Below are positions 9,983-18,215 of a stretch of DNA of 64,000 bases, one piece after another. Position 1 is the stretch's first letter. The number at the start of each line of letters is the position of its first letter. The notes under the pieces were generated by a model. It made no database searches and was not told the origin of the DNA. It saw only the letters and a program-made list of their open reading frames with translations. This DNA is from Lithodes maja (Eukaryota; Arthropoda; Malacostraca; Decapoda; Lithodidae): the NCBI GenBank assembly GCA_037953745.1, contig JBAKBP010007172.1:38760-102759 (forward strand), written 5' to 3'. The position numbers and the translations under genes are program-made.

Positions 9983-10192
9983 TAGTCTATTCGCTGTAAG
10001 TAGGCGAGAAATCATGACCTCTAACCTCTGTAACTCAAAAACGACTAAAGTAATCAAGCTAATACTTCTACCAATTTAGGAAGGGTCAGTCAAAAAATAG
10101 ATGTGGAAATTTACAGCCAATTTGCTCTAGCCCTTTTTGAGTTACAGAGGATAGAGGTCATGATTTCTCGCCTACTTACAGCGAATAGACTA
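9983..10192. mobile_element. Tc1/mariner-type MITE (family M2) with TA duplication
   Basis: The 210-bp element has near-perfect inverted arms of about 60 bp: TAGTCTATTCGCTGTAAGTA at one end and its mirror at the other, extending through GAGGTCATGATTTCTCGCC and GTAACTCAAAAA. TA dinucleotides at 9981-9982 and 10193-10194 duplicate the target. The undisturbed minisatellite units read GAGCTAGATGG, which supplies the empty site. Non-coding. Confidence 0.85.
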
Positions 10193-10482
10193 TAGATGGT
10201 ACTGTATGTTGCTTCCTTATTTTTTATATGTAATCACTAGGTAATTTTATTGAGACAGTATTAGGCATGAACAAATAAATGACAAACAAAACAAAAATAA
10301 TGAATTGAGCAGCACGTCAGGTGAGAATACGAAGGGTACTGTATGTTGCTATCATATTATTGTTATTATAGTATTAGATCATTATATTGAGACAGTATAA
10401 GGGTCGATAAGTAAAAGAAACGCATCACACAAATAATATATTCAGCAGCTCGTCAGGTGAGAATCAAACAGGAGCTAGATGG

Positions 10483-10966
10483 GGAGGTGTGGTGGAGTGG
10501 TCATGCCACTGGATTGGTAATCCAATGGACCCGGGTTCAAATCCCGATATGTCAATGGGAAGATATTATTGGGATTGAATTTGTGCTGTACCTAGTATCA
10601 GTGCATTACCACAAAGCCCACCGAAATGCCAAAAAAATACCCTCGTTGTTCCCCGATTAAATAACACTGTATGAATATTCCCATATTCAAAATATGTTAC
10701 AGGGGGACAATGCCTAGTGAGTTCACTGCTCAATAGGTGGCGTTCTGAGAGTGAGGGTCTGAGTCTGGAGGGTGAGACGGTGAAGCACTTGAGCGAAGCA
10801 ACCGGCCGCTTCAGAGATGGAGCTGCTTCGAGCCATGATGGATGCTTCGCATGTCTCACTCCCCAGACTGGAACAAGACCTCACGGGCTTCACCGTGTTG
10901 GGCGGTGGAATGCACAGGCTCTCAGCCTATGCCCGAGAGGGAGTAGTTGGAATATAGAAAAAAAAA
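10483..10966 (+). mobile_element. tRNA-Thr-derived SINE (family S-T), copy 1
   Basis: The head resembles tRNA: A box TGGTGGAGTGG, an anticodon arm whose loop reads TTGGTAA (anticodon GGT, Thr), and B box GGGTTCAAATC near 10533. A 400-bp body follows and the element ends in an A run. AGATGG at 10477-10482 and 10967-10972 is the target duplication, within a minisatellite unit. A second copy lies at 22800-23250 on the minus strand. The tRNA folding is incomplete and the body continues past it, so this is a SINE and not a tRNA gene. Confidence 0.8.
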
Positions 10967-11173
10967 AGATGGTACTGTCACTTAACCTTGTCAGGATGGT
11001 GTTGTCTTATAATTTATTTTATTTATATATTAGTCAATCATATTAAAATTATATTTAATATTACAGAATGAATACAAACAACATATTAGGATGATCAGTA
11101 ATCTAGGGAATGTTGTTAATTAATATAATAATATATCTTTATACTAGCCTATATTGAAAACAAATAAGAAAAC

Positions 11174-11283
11174 AAAAATGAGCATATACAACTCCACTTC
11201 CTTGTCAATGGACTAACAATAATCGCTAAAAATGAGCATATACAACTCCACTTCCTTTTCAATGGGCTAACAATAATCGCTAA
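11174..11283 (+). repeat. 54-bp tandem duplication
   Basis: Two head-to-tail units start with AAAAATGAGCATATACAACT and differ at a few positions only. No coding meaning is apparent. Confidence 0.9.
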
Positions 11284-11630
11284 CATTTCAATACTCTCTG
11301 ACAGGTTTTGAAACTTTATTCTGGCTAATGTCAAACGATAATCAAAAAATAAAAACTAAGATACAGCTCTTGCAGTGACGAAGCAAGCACATACGAATAC
11401 CAAGCTGATATATATATGCAGTATATATACCTCAACAAATTAGGCTCCTGGAAGAAAGACATGTTGATAATTCGTCCACATATTCATCTACACATAAATT
11501 CTAACCTCCCCCCCCCCCTTAATCCCCCCGAAAAAGAAAAACAGTAGAAGCTTACTAAACACGCACGGGGATCATTCTGGTTTACGGTTTATCGCATTAG
11601 GCGCACAGTAGAGACAAAGAAAAAGGAAAG
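11284..11630. other. AT-rich spacer before assembly gap
   Basis: Nothing recognisable apart from a C run near 11509-11518. It precedes the gap. Confidence 0.6.
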
Positions 11631-11830
11631 NNNNNNNNNNNNNNNNNNNNNNNNNNNNNNNNNNNNNNNNNNNNNNNNNNNNNNNNNNNNNNNNNNNNNN
11701 NNNNNNNNNNNNNNNNNNNNNNNNNNNNNNNNNNNNNNNNNNNNNNNNNNNNNNNNNNNNNNNNNNNNNNNNNNNNNNNNNNNNNNNNNNNNNNNNNNNN
11801 NNNNNNNNNNNNNNNNNNNNNNNNNNNNNN
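11631..11830. other. Assembly gap (200 N)
   Basis: Exactly 200 undetermined bases, a round number typical of a scaffolding placeholder. It lies 52 bp outside the left end of the DIRS element. Confidence 0.99.
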
Positions 11831-11938
11831 CTGTTGAGTTGATGATAAGTTGTGTGAGGAAGGTGAATTACAAGGTCTGGTAATTGGGAGGTTTGACGTA
11901 CCTCCCAACCTACCAAATAGGAAAACCTACTATTTGGT

Positions 11939-12232
11939 AGTAGTCTTGGAAAATCCAACGTCAAGGCTATTAACCTAATTGCAATGACGACTTGTCTATT
12001 TTGACTGCTATGTCGTCATTCCAACCGCGGTTAAAAAGAAAACGTCTAGAGTCTACTCCTTATCTTGCTCTAGGAGACGTTGTACATTAACCAAAACTAC
12101 CACCGAAGGTGAAAAAAGCATTAGAAGAGAAGAAAAAGGGGTTTACCTTAGTTACCGCTCAAGGCCCATCCCGTGTTCCGTCATGCGCCGATCCCTGTCG
12201 AACGTGCGCATGAGCGACCCTCTCTTGTTATC
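11939..12232. repeat. DIRS inverted terminal repeat (low-coordinate end)
   Basis: This reads AGTCTTGGAAAATCCAACGT at its outer side and ends ...CTCTTGTTATCA. The mirror at 16712-17005 is nearly identical; the one difference I noted is GGAAAATCC against GGCAAATCC. Outside it, 11883-11938 forms an end-specific extension with two short palindromes (GGGAGGT...ACCTCCC and CTACCAAATAG...CTATTTGGTAG). Confidence 0.9.
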
Positions 12233-12295
12233 ACATCTCACGTCAGCAGAAGAACGCGGATGGGCAGGGGTCCGGCGTGAGGGAGGGTATTATGT

Positions 12296-12410
12296 ACGTT
12301 GGATTTTCCAAGACTACTACCAAATAGTAGGTTTTCCTATTTGGTAGGTTGGGAGGTACGTCAAACCTCCCAATTTGTTAGTAGTCTTGGCAAATCCAAC
12401 GTCAAGGCTG
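12296..12410. repeat. DIRS internal complementary region (ICR)
   Basis: The first part (12296-12373) is the reverse complement of 11883-11961. The second part (12371-12410) is the reverse complement of about 16972-17012. They meet at CCTCCCAATTTGTTAG with a shared ATT triplet. In DIRS1 the ICR templates the joining of the two ends into a single-stranded circle. Confidence 0.9.
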
Positions 12411-12761
12411 CATAACAAATAGGAGGAGGACATCCAAGCCCAACCTACCAAAAACCAATGCATAAAACAAAAGTATGAATGACAAAGACACAATTTAAAC
12501 AAGAGAGTCTAATAAAAGAGTGAAAAACTGAGGAGTAGCTAAAAAGAACAGTTTTAACACATGCCCGTCATTCATAGTAATGCAAAAACATAGACTTGTC
12601 TGAAACCAAAAAGGTACTGTACCCAAAACCCTTTTCTTCAAAAACCAACAAAAACACTGAACACAAGAACAAAACACAATTTTCAATGTGGCAAAAACAC
12701 TTATGTACTGTATACATATAACATAATCCCAAACTTGTAATCCAGTGTTGCAAACCCGTAC

Positions 12762-12779
12762 ACTCCCCCCCCCCCCCCC
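12762..12779. repeat. Poly-C tract in the DIRS 3' region
   Basis: A run of about 17 C (G on the coding strand) follows the recombinase region. It is a likely slippage and assembly-error site. Confidence 0.9.
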
Positions 12780-12849
12780 TTTGTCACATAAAACAAAGGA
12801 AAAGAACGAGGGACAAGGGGGGAAGACCAGGGATCTTCGCCAGAGCACC

Positions 12850-13650
12850 AGGAAACACGACCCCCGAGAGCAAGCACCAGCCGAGGGGGTCGAACACTGG
12901 ACACGGAGAGGTAGGAGGAGATGAAGGAATTGATAGAAGACCCACAAAAACCGCTGAGGCGAAGGCAGGGAAGAATCGACGTGGCAGGAACTGGAAGGAG
13001 GCAGCAAAGGATCTGACATCGTGCGCAGAACCCCTACAAACAGGGCGACGGGCACGAACGGTCCGACTAACGCGGCGGCCCAACTGCACCAGCGAGAGCC
13101 TCCCACCTGTCCGAGGAGACACCCACACAGCAGGACCCGAAGGCGGCGCCACAGACGCAACAGAGGAGTGCAAGGCCGACACCGGGCACAACACATGGCG
13201 AGGACGCCCAAGCCGGAAAGCCTGGACGGCGAAAGGCCGGAAAGCGGGGGCCGCCCTCCCAAGTGTGGCAACAAAAGGAGGGGAGGAGGCGAACGAGACG
13301 CCATGCAAGGACGGGGAGAATCGCACGCAGTCCCGGGGCCATGACAATGCCGCTAGGGCAGACAACCGAACCCCAGCGGCCAGAGTGACAAGGAAGAGCG
13401 GACGCCCGAGCAACAGAACCGGCGGAGCGGCCCTTGTAGACGGGGGCGAAGCCAGAAGGACCAGAGCCCGCCCCAGATCCCACTGCGGAGGGACCTGGCG
13501 CGGAGGAGGTCGATCCCGGAAGGCAGCCGTCAGGAAGGAATCCAGCACCTGAGGCAGAACGACCAGCCCAGCGACGGACCCAAAGAGCCCCCGGACGGCA
13601 GACAAGTGGGTACGTATAGCGTCGACTCGAAAGTGACGCGGACGGAAGAG
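12850..13650 (-). pseudogene. DIRS tyrosine recombinase (YR), frameshifted
   Basis: The YR integrates the circular DIRS intermediate. From about 13625 downward the frame reads VDAIRTHLSAVRGLF, QWDLGRALVLLASPP, LVTLAAGVRLSALAALS (box I, with the catalytic Arg in GVR), LCPVSALHSSVA, AVWVSPRTGG, and then HDVRSFAAS near 13020 (the conserved H-x-x-R of box II). The catalytic tyrosine segment SINSFISSYLSV near 12925-12890 is in another frame, so there is a frameshift near 12940. The usual Glu after the first Arg (SEL) is Ala here (SAL), and the Trp of GFW is Cys. Family identity is secure from motif order; the copy is probably inactive. Confidence 0.8.
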
Positions 13651-14985
13651 GTGAAACAAGGAGCGTAGGACGAGGGAAGGAGAGCCAACAGGCAGGCGAG
13701 CGGCCTGTAGCCACCTAGGAAAAGACCTCCAGCGGGACCCGGAAGGCCCCCAAGGAGAAGACGGCCAGGAACGCTGCAGGAAGTCAGGCAGGGCCCGGGA
13801 CCGGGAGCCACCGTGCCACATGAACAAGCACGATGCGAAGGCCAACGAGGCCCGCAGGTCCCCAACCGAGCCCAAGCGGAAGCCGGAGACAGGGAGAGGG
13901 ACCGGACTCGGGCACCACCGCGGCAACCGGGCGGACCAAGCCCGTGCCGGCCACGGAGGCGCGAGGAGCCCGACGCAGCCGTGGGACAGCCGCAGCCTCG
14001 CGAGGACTGGGCACAGCAACAGCGCGTCTGGGGGCGGAAAGATGGATATCGACCGCCACCCGTACCAGGCCACCATGAAAGCGGCCGGACCCCCCCTGGA
14101 GCGCGAGGCCGGAGGGAGAGGTCCAAAGGCAACCGGCGCGGCACCCCCGATGCGAACAAGGCGACCTCCGGAACACCGCAGGAAGCCGCGAGGTCGACGA
14201 ACACAGTCCGGAGCAACGCCCATTCAACAAGAACGCCCTGCCCCCACGACAGGGCGGCCGCCCACAGGGTGGCAGGCCCGGGCAGGGAGGAGGCATGCAA
14301 GGAGAAGGGGTGCCGGGCCGCGAGGAAGAACAACTCCACCGAGACCCCCAATAGAGTCAACGACCAGGAGGAACCCCCGCAGAAGGAAAACAGGGGACAG
14401 CCTGTCTGAGTGTCTAACCCGAAGGCCACCGACTGACCCCGAAGGGCCAGCGCGTGGTCCCGCAGGAAGAACAGAGGAACCAACAGTCCGAGGGCATAGA
14501 CGGGTAAGTGGAGGGAGACCCACCCATCTGCCAGGAAGTGGACGGCCCAGGGTCGATCGGGAACCCCACCCAACCTCGCTCGACGGATCTGTGGCTACCC
14601 AGACCGTCGGCGGGGGGGCGGACCAGGGCACAGCCGCAGAGAGCGAGCCCGGAGCAACCCAGAGACCGAAGCGTCAGCGAACGGGACGCAGGAGCGGCAG
14701 GAGCCGAACCAGAGGGGCAATGGAAACACCACGGGGCCCATGAGGAGGAGGCGGAGTAGCCGGAGGCTCCCTAAGGAAAGGGGCAGAGCGGCCCAAAGCA
14801 GCGAACCCACGAACGAGTCGCAGAGCCACCCCAGGAGGGAGACCGAGTGCAAACACGGCGAAGACCTTCCACCGAAGGTGCACCGCGGGCGGCAGACCCC
14901 GGGTCACCGTAGCGCCGGACAAAACCCATGCGAGACCGACCCATGGCACGACACGCGACGGGGTCAAGCGTGAATTGGGAACACC
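13651..14985 (-). pseudogene. DIRS RT connection and RNase H region, frameshifted
   Basis: Downstream of the RT core, PNSRLTPSRVVPWVGLAW near 14975-14920 matches the KSQLTPS...YLG segment of DIRS polyproteins, reached by a frameshift near 14980. RNase-H-like sequence follows: ALRGQSVAFGLDTQTG near 14440, then ELFFLAARHPFSLHASSLPG and AALSWGQG near 14320, where relatives have DALSRGQ. A further frame change near 14225 leads into FMVAWYGWRSISIFPP near 14075, the conserved block before the YR. Long plus-strand frames here are a by-product of high GC and few stops. Confidence 0.65.
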
Positions 14986-15650
14986 AAAAGGGGAACCCGA
15001 ACCGTGCGACGGTGCGAACGACTGTGAGGGCGTCGCCAACGCACAGGCCGAGGGCTTCGGAAACTACCAACCAGACGGCCAAGGAAAACAGGAGCGGGAG
15101 CCCGCTCCTGAGGAGAGGACCCAGAGCCTGCCCCACATGTGCGGAGAAGATCCGCGGCGCGATGTGGAGACCGAAGGGAAGGCCGGCGAACAGGAACACA
15201 CGATCGGAAGGCTGAACGGCCAAGAATCGCCGGAAGAGAGGATGGAGAGGAACGAGCCAAGACGCATCCTGGAGGGCCAGCGATACAACCCCCGACAGAG
15301 GGCACAGGGCCAGGCGGACCAGGGGCACCGGCAGCATCCGAAACCGTGTGTGCACGACGCGCCCGTTGAGGGCCGACAGAACCACCAACGGCCGCATCGC
15401 GACGCAGTTCGTCGACGGGACCAGAAAGACACGGGAGAGGAAAACCGGGCGACCGGCGATCAACCCCCTCGACGCTACCCAGCTCGGGCATGGAAGTGAG
15501 CACGTGGGCCACCTCCGAAGAGATGGACCGGCGTTGGTGACAAGAGCGGAAAGGGGGTCGAGACGTCCACCACCAGGGGAGACCCCACCGCGCAACCCGC
15601 CGCCCCCAACGTCCCTCGCGGCAACCGAGGAGCGCAAGGGCAAAAACAAC
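14986..15650 (-). pseudogene. DIRS reverse transcriptase core with altered catalytic residues
   Basis: The RT family is shown by LSALNGRVVHTRFRM (about 15375), RRFLAVQPSDRVFLFAGLPF (about 15225) and GLHIAPRIFSAHVGQALG. Motif A, normally SLDLKDAY or SLDLQDAY, reads SLALQDAS near 15285. Motif C, normally YLDDW, reads SLAVW near 15080. The catalytic aspartates are therefore Ala or Val while the frame stays open, so polymerase activity would be lost. Each change replaces A at the second codon position with C or T (GAC to GCC or GTC, TAC to TCC). The frame itself extends from 15709 to 14771. Confidence 0.8.
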
Positions 15651-15709
15651 CCGAGGGAGCACCCGAGAGGAGGGGAGCGACCCGGTCGGCCAGGCGAGAA
15701 GGAGAACAA

Positions 15710-16415
15710 GGAGGCCGACCCAGAGAACTACACATTGTGTTGACGCGGAGGTACCCTCGGTACGGGCCGTGCGGGCACGAGCGCCACGTCGACCTCTACC
15801 CCCCCCCCCCCAACCCCAGGCCGGCGCGGGGCAGACCACGTCGAAGGGCGGCCGGAAGTGGAAGACCGGCCAGCCCCGACACAGCGGGGATGAAAGGGGC
15901 AAGAACAGAAGGGCGAGGCGGAATCGACGCACTGGCCTGCAACGACCCAGTCCTGCGGCCGCGCAAGGCGGCAGCACTCGTAGCAGCACCCCGAAGAGGA
16001 CCGGCAGAAGGACGGGACTGAGAAGACCCCGCTTGCGACACAGCACGACGGGGCGAGACGGAAGCAGGGACCGCAACGACACAGCGCGTCGTCGCGTGTC
16101 GGAAGCAGGGGCCGCCGACAGAGAAGCGAGCATACCCAAGCAACCAGCTGAAACAACCCCGACGTATATAGCGCAGAGTACAACAAACCCTGACGAATAT
16201 CCAAGGGGGCCGGCCGGCAGAACGAGGACCGCACTGTCGGGCGGCGCCGAGTTGCCGCGCACAAAACCGCCTGCAGCTCGGGAACCAATGCGGCTGACAC
16301 AAACTCTACAAACAGCACCGCCACCACGAAATCTCAGGTTGTGAACCAACTGTACACCTAGGCTATGAAAATATGAGAACTCATAAGGGCATAGCAATTC
16401 CTGAATGATAAACAA
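15710..16415 (-). other. DIRS 5' ORF region (Gag position), not recognised
   Basis: This is the position where DIRS elements carry their Gag-like ORF. Minus-strand frames are open here, but overlapping frames in a GC-rich sequence make the true one uncertain. One frame is rich in Ser, Arg, Pro and Gly (RAVSQAGSSQSRPSAG, SVLAPFIPAVSGLAG), as DIRS Gag proteins often are. No zinc knuckle was seen. Function is inferred from position only. Confidence 0.35.
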
Positions 16416-16711
16416 GCTAGGCTAATTGAAGCTAAAAGCTAAACTATGCCCAGACTAACAGGAAAAAAGAATATGAAAAGAGAAAGAATGAAAACATATA
16501 GACGGGGAACGCCAAGCGCCCCCGTACCTACGGTAGCTATTTCCACACGCGTCTCCATTAAACACACTGAGGAGCCCATTTAGGTGTGTCCTAGATCACG
16601 TAACATCTGTCTAGCAAAAAGAAGGCCAGAAAAGCCGAAACGAACCTAAAACAGGGTGAATTGAAGGAGCACAACAAAAGCGGACTCAATCAATGGAGGC
16701 GCGTGAAAAAA

Positions 16712-17005
16712 TGATAACAAGAGAGGGTCGCTCATGCGCACGTTCGACAGGGATCGGCGCATGACGGAACACGGGATGGGCCTTGAGCGGTAACTAAGGT
16801 AAACCCCTTTTTCTTCTCTTCTAATGCTTTTTTCACCTTCGGTGGTAGTTTTGGTTAATGTACAACGTCTCCTAGAGCAAGATAAGGAGTAGACTCTAGA
16901 CGTTTTCTTTTTAACCGCGGTTGGAATGACGACATAGCAGTCAAAATAGACAAGTCGTCATTGCAATTAGGTTAATAGCCTTGACGTTGGATTTGCCAAG
17001 ACTAC
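16712..17005. repeat. DIRS inverted terminal repeat (high-coordinate end)
   Basis: This is the mirror of 11939-12232, from TGATAACAAGAGAGGG to CCTTGACGTTGGATTTGCC. The element ends a few bases beyond, at ACTAACAAAT. Confidence 0.9.
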
Positions 17006-17388
17006 TAACAAATATATGTTTTGAATGAATGTGTGAAAAACGAAATCTGAAGGTAAATGCGGGGAAGAGTAGGGTTATGGTCTTTGAAATGAGTGCCGTC
17101 ACAGAGTGTGAGGTGAGGTTGAATGGTCAGGTTATGGAGAATGTTGGCTCATTTAAGTATTTGGGCAGTGTGATGAGTAAGGAATTGGAGTATGGAGGAA
17201 GAAGTGCGGGAGAGGGTGCAACAGGGGAAGAAGGTTGTAGGAATGCTAAAAGCAGTAACAAGGAATAGGATGGTCAGCATGGAAGTAAAGAAGTCCTTGC
17301 ATGATAGTGTGGTAATTCTGACATTGACGTATGGGAATGAAGCATGGACGTTGTTGTATGATGTTCCCTATTAATCTTTCACTAACTT

Positions 17389-17460
17389 CATCTATCTGTT
17401 TATACTTTATCTATCTATCTATCTATCTACCTACCAACCAACCTATCTACCTATCTTCAG
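17389..17460. repeat. (ATCT)n-type microsatellite
   Basis: Imperfect CTAT/CTAC tetranucleotide repeats lie immediately downstream (on the minus strand) of the SLC13 stop codon, i.e. in its presumed 3' UTR. Confidence 0.85.
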
Positions 17461-17462
17461 TA

Positions 17463-17606
17463 CTACACATCTATACTAGCTATTGTAGAAGAGTTAACCC
17501 AGGCTGGCATAGGACCGCGTAGACCAAAGATGGCTTGTCCCAGTGTATTGATCATCACATTCTGGACCAGCACGCAGATCACGTTCATCACCAGGCCCAT
17601 CCGCAT
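17463..17606 (-). CDS. SLC13 (DASS) transporter, terminal coding exon
   Basis: This is the last coding exon of a sodium-coupled dicarboxylate/sulfate transporter of the plasma membrane. It follows a CCCCCCCACAG acceptor and encodes 47 residues (MRMGLVMNVICVLVQNVMIN... ending TIASIDV) before TAG at 17465-17463. The G-x-x-MN-x-I-x-V-L-V segment matches the final transmembrane helix of SLC13 proteins (KTGL.MNI..V..INT.G). Phase 0 joins exactly to the exon ending at 20446. The intron between them is 2.8 kb, of which 2.0 kb is a LINE inserted later. No AATAAA was seen close downstream. A LINE fragment and a tetranucleotide repeat follow within 100 bp. Confidence 0.88.
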   Translation of the reverse strand: MRMGLVMNVICVLVQNVMINTLGQAIFGLRGPMPAWVNSSTIASIDV

Positions 17607-17726
17607 CTGTGGGGGGGGTTAATGGGGGTATGAAACAGGTAATTAAAGTGTCCGTAATAATATACACATTGATGTGGAGGTGTTTAACCCCTTCTGGAGG
17701 AGGGACAGAGGTTGAAGTTACATTAA

Positions 17727-17995
17727 CCCGGGAAGCGCGAGCTATTGATAGTTCAAACCCTCCCGCCAAGCGAGGATATTTTGATTCATTCCTGCCTAAT
17801 ATCGTCATTTTACCATAAATATCGTTATTACTTATTTATATGCGCCTATTTTACGTTTAATATGTAGATATTAATATGTAACGGCAATAAAACAAGTGGG
17901 AATAGTATTTGGGGGGTGAAAAAGACTAATTATTGCCGACCCTCCAGTCATGAGGTGAGAGGCCACCCCCAGCTATGGGGTATGTGCCTGTGTAT
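17727..17995 (+). mobile_element. piggyBac-like MITE family M4, truncated copy 1
   Basis: TTAA at 17723-17726 is followed by the terminus CCCGGGAAGCGCGAGC. The interior shares ATATGCGCCTATT and AATAAAACAAGTGGGAATAG with the copies at 36986-37621 and 43661-44290. The far end is lost. It lies in the last SLC13 intron. Confidence 0.7.
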
Positions 17996-18059
17996 ATACA
18001 TAGGCCACATGTAGAGGGTAAATAAGTAACATCCCGTTCTTAACATTAATCATCAATTA

Positions 18060-18180
18060 CAAATCCCAATGTACTTGAATAAACTAATGAAAGCATATGG
18101 TCCTCCCGGGATTCGAACTCGGGTCACCACACCCAGAACATAAGCACCTAAACCATTACACCACCAACACAAGATAGGTT
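18060..18180 (-). mobile_element. tRNA-derived SINE head (family S-V)
   Basis: On the minus strand a tRNA-like head carries TGGTGGTGTAATGGTTTAGG (A box) and GAGTTCGAATCCCGGGAGGA (B box), followed by ATATGCTTTCATTAG. The same head plus CTTTCATTAATTTCATT body occurs at 60228-60345 and 63090-63190. The acceptor arm is not closed, so this is not a functional tRNA. It lies 20 bp outside the LINE at 18213-20228. Confidence 0.7.
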
Positions 18181-18215
18181 GACGAGACAGATCACAGTAT
18201 TGCGTACATATTTCA

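Larger units (their letters stand above)
9590..11000 (+). repeat. Degenerate minisatellite, interrupted by a MITE and a SINE
   Basis: Diverged units of roughly 120-200 bp share GTCAGGTGAGAATACCGAAA, CAGAATCAGACAGTAGCTAG, GGTACTGTATGTTGCTGTC and AAAATAATGAATTCAGCAGC. Unit starts are visible near 9603, 9700, 9788, 9945, 10314 and 10451, and a related stretch occurs near 8160-8225. Two insertions (9983-10192 and 10483-10966) hit almost the same point in the unit, GAGCTAGATGG. Confidence 0.7.
11883..17012 (-). mobile_element. DIRS1-like tyrosine-recombinase retrotransposon, structurally complete
   Basis: The element is about 5.1 kb, coding on the minus strand. It has near-identical inverted terminal repeats of about 294 bp (11939-12232 and 16712-17005) and a terminal extension only at the low-coordinate end. 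An internal complementary region at 12296-12410 contains the reverse complement of the left extremity joined directly to the reverse complement of the right extremity. Together with RT, RNase H and tyrosine-recombinase similarity, this architecture is diagnostic of DIRS1-type elements, which integrate through a circular intermediate. There is no target duplication, as expected for recombinase integration. The interior is strongly GC-rich against AT-rich flanks. Several frameshifts and lost catalytic residues indicate a defective copy. Confidence 0.9.
11831..17375 (+). pseudogene. LINE RT C-terminal fragment split by the DIRS insertion
   Basis: Plus-strand LINE sequence is present on both sides of the DIRS element. 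The left flank (11835-11882) encodes DDKLCEEGELQGLV, just downstream of an RT catalytic box in this family. The right flank resumes at 17030 with CEKRNLKVNAGKSRVMVFE, then NVGSFKYLGSVMSKE, and after a frameshift near 17185 VKKSLHDSVVILTLTYG. In intact relatives the two segments are adjacent (ELQ.LV..F..C..RNLKVN), so DIRS sits inside the RT ORF. The copy also has a stop and frameshift near 17020 and is inactive. Confidence 0.75.

Noticed and set aside
10494..10560. Functional tRNA-Thr gene
   Set aside because: A and B boxes and an anticodon loop are recognisable, but the acceptor arm does not close and a 400-bp body with target duplication follows. It is a SINE head.
13820..14743. Long plus-strand ORFs through the DIRS interior
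   Set aside because: Shadows of a GC-rich, stop-poor sequence. All family motifs (RT, RNase H, recombinase) are on the minus strand.
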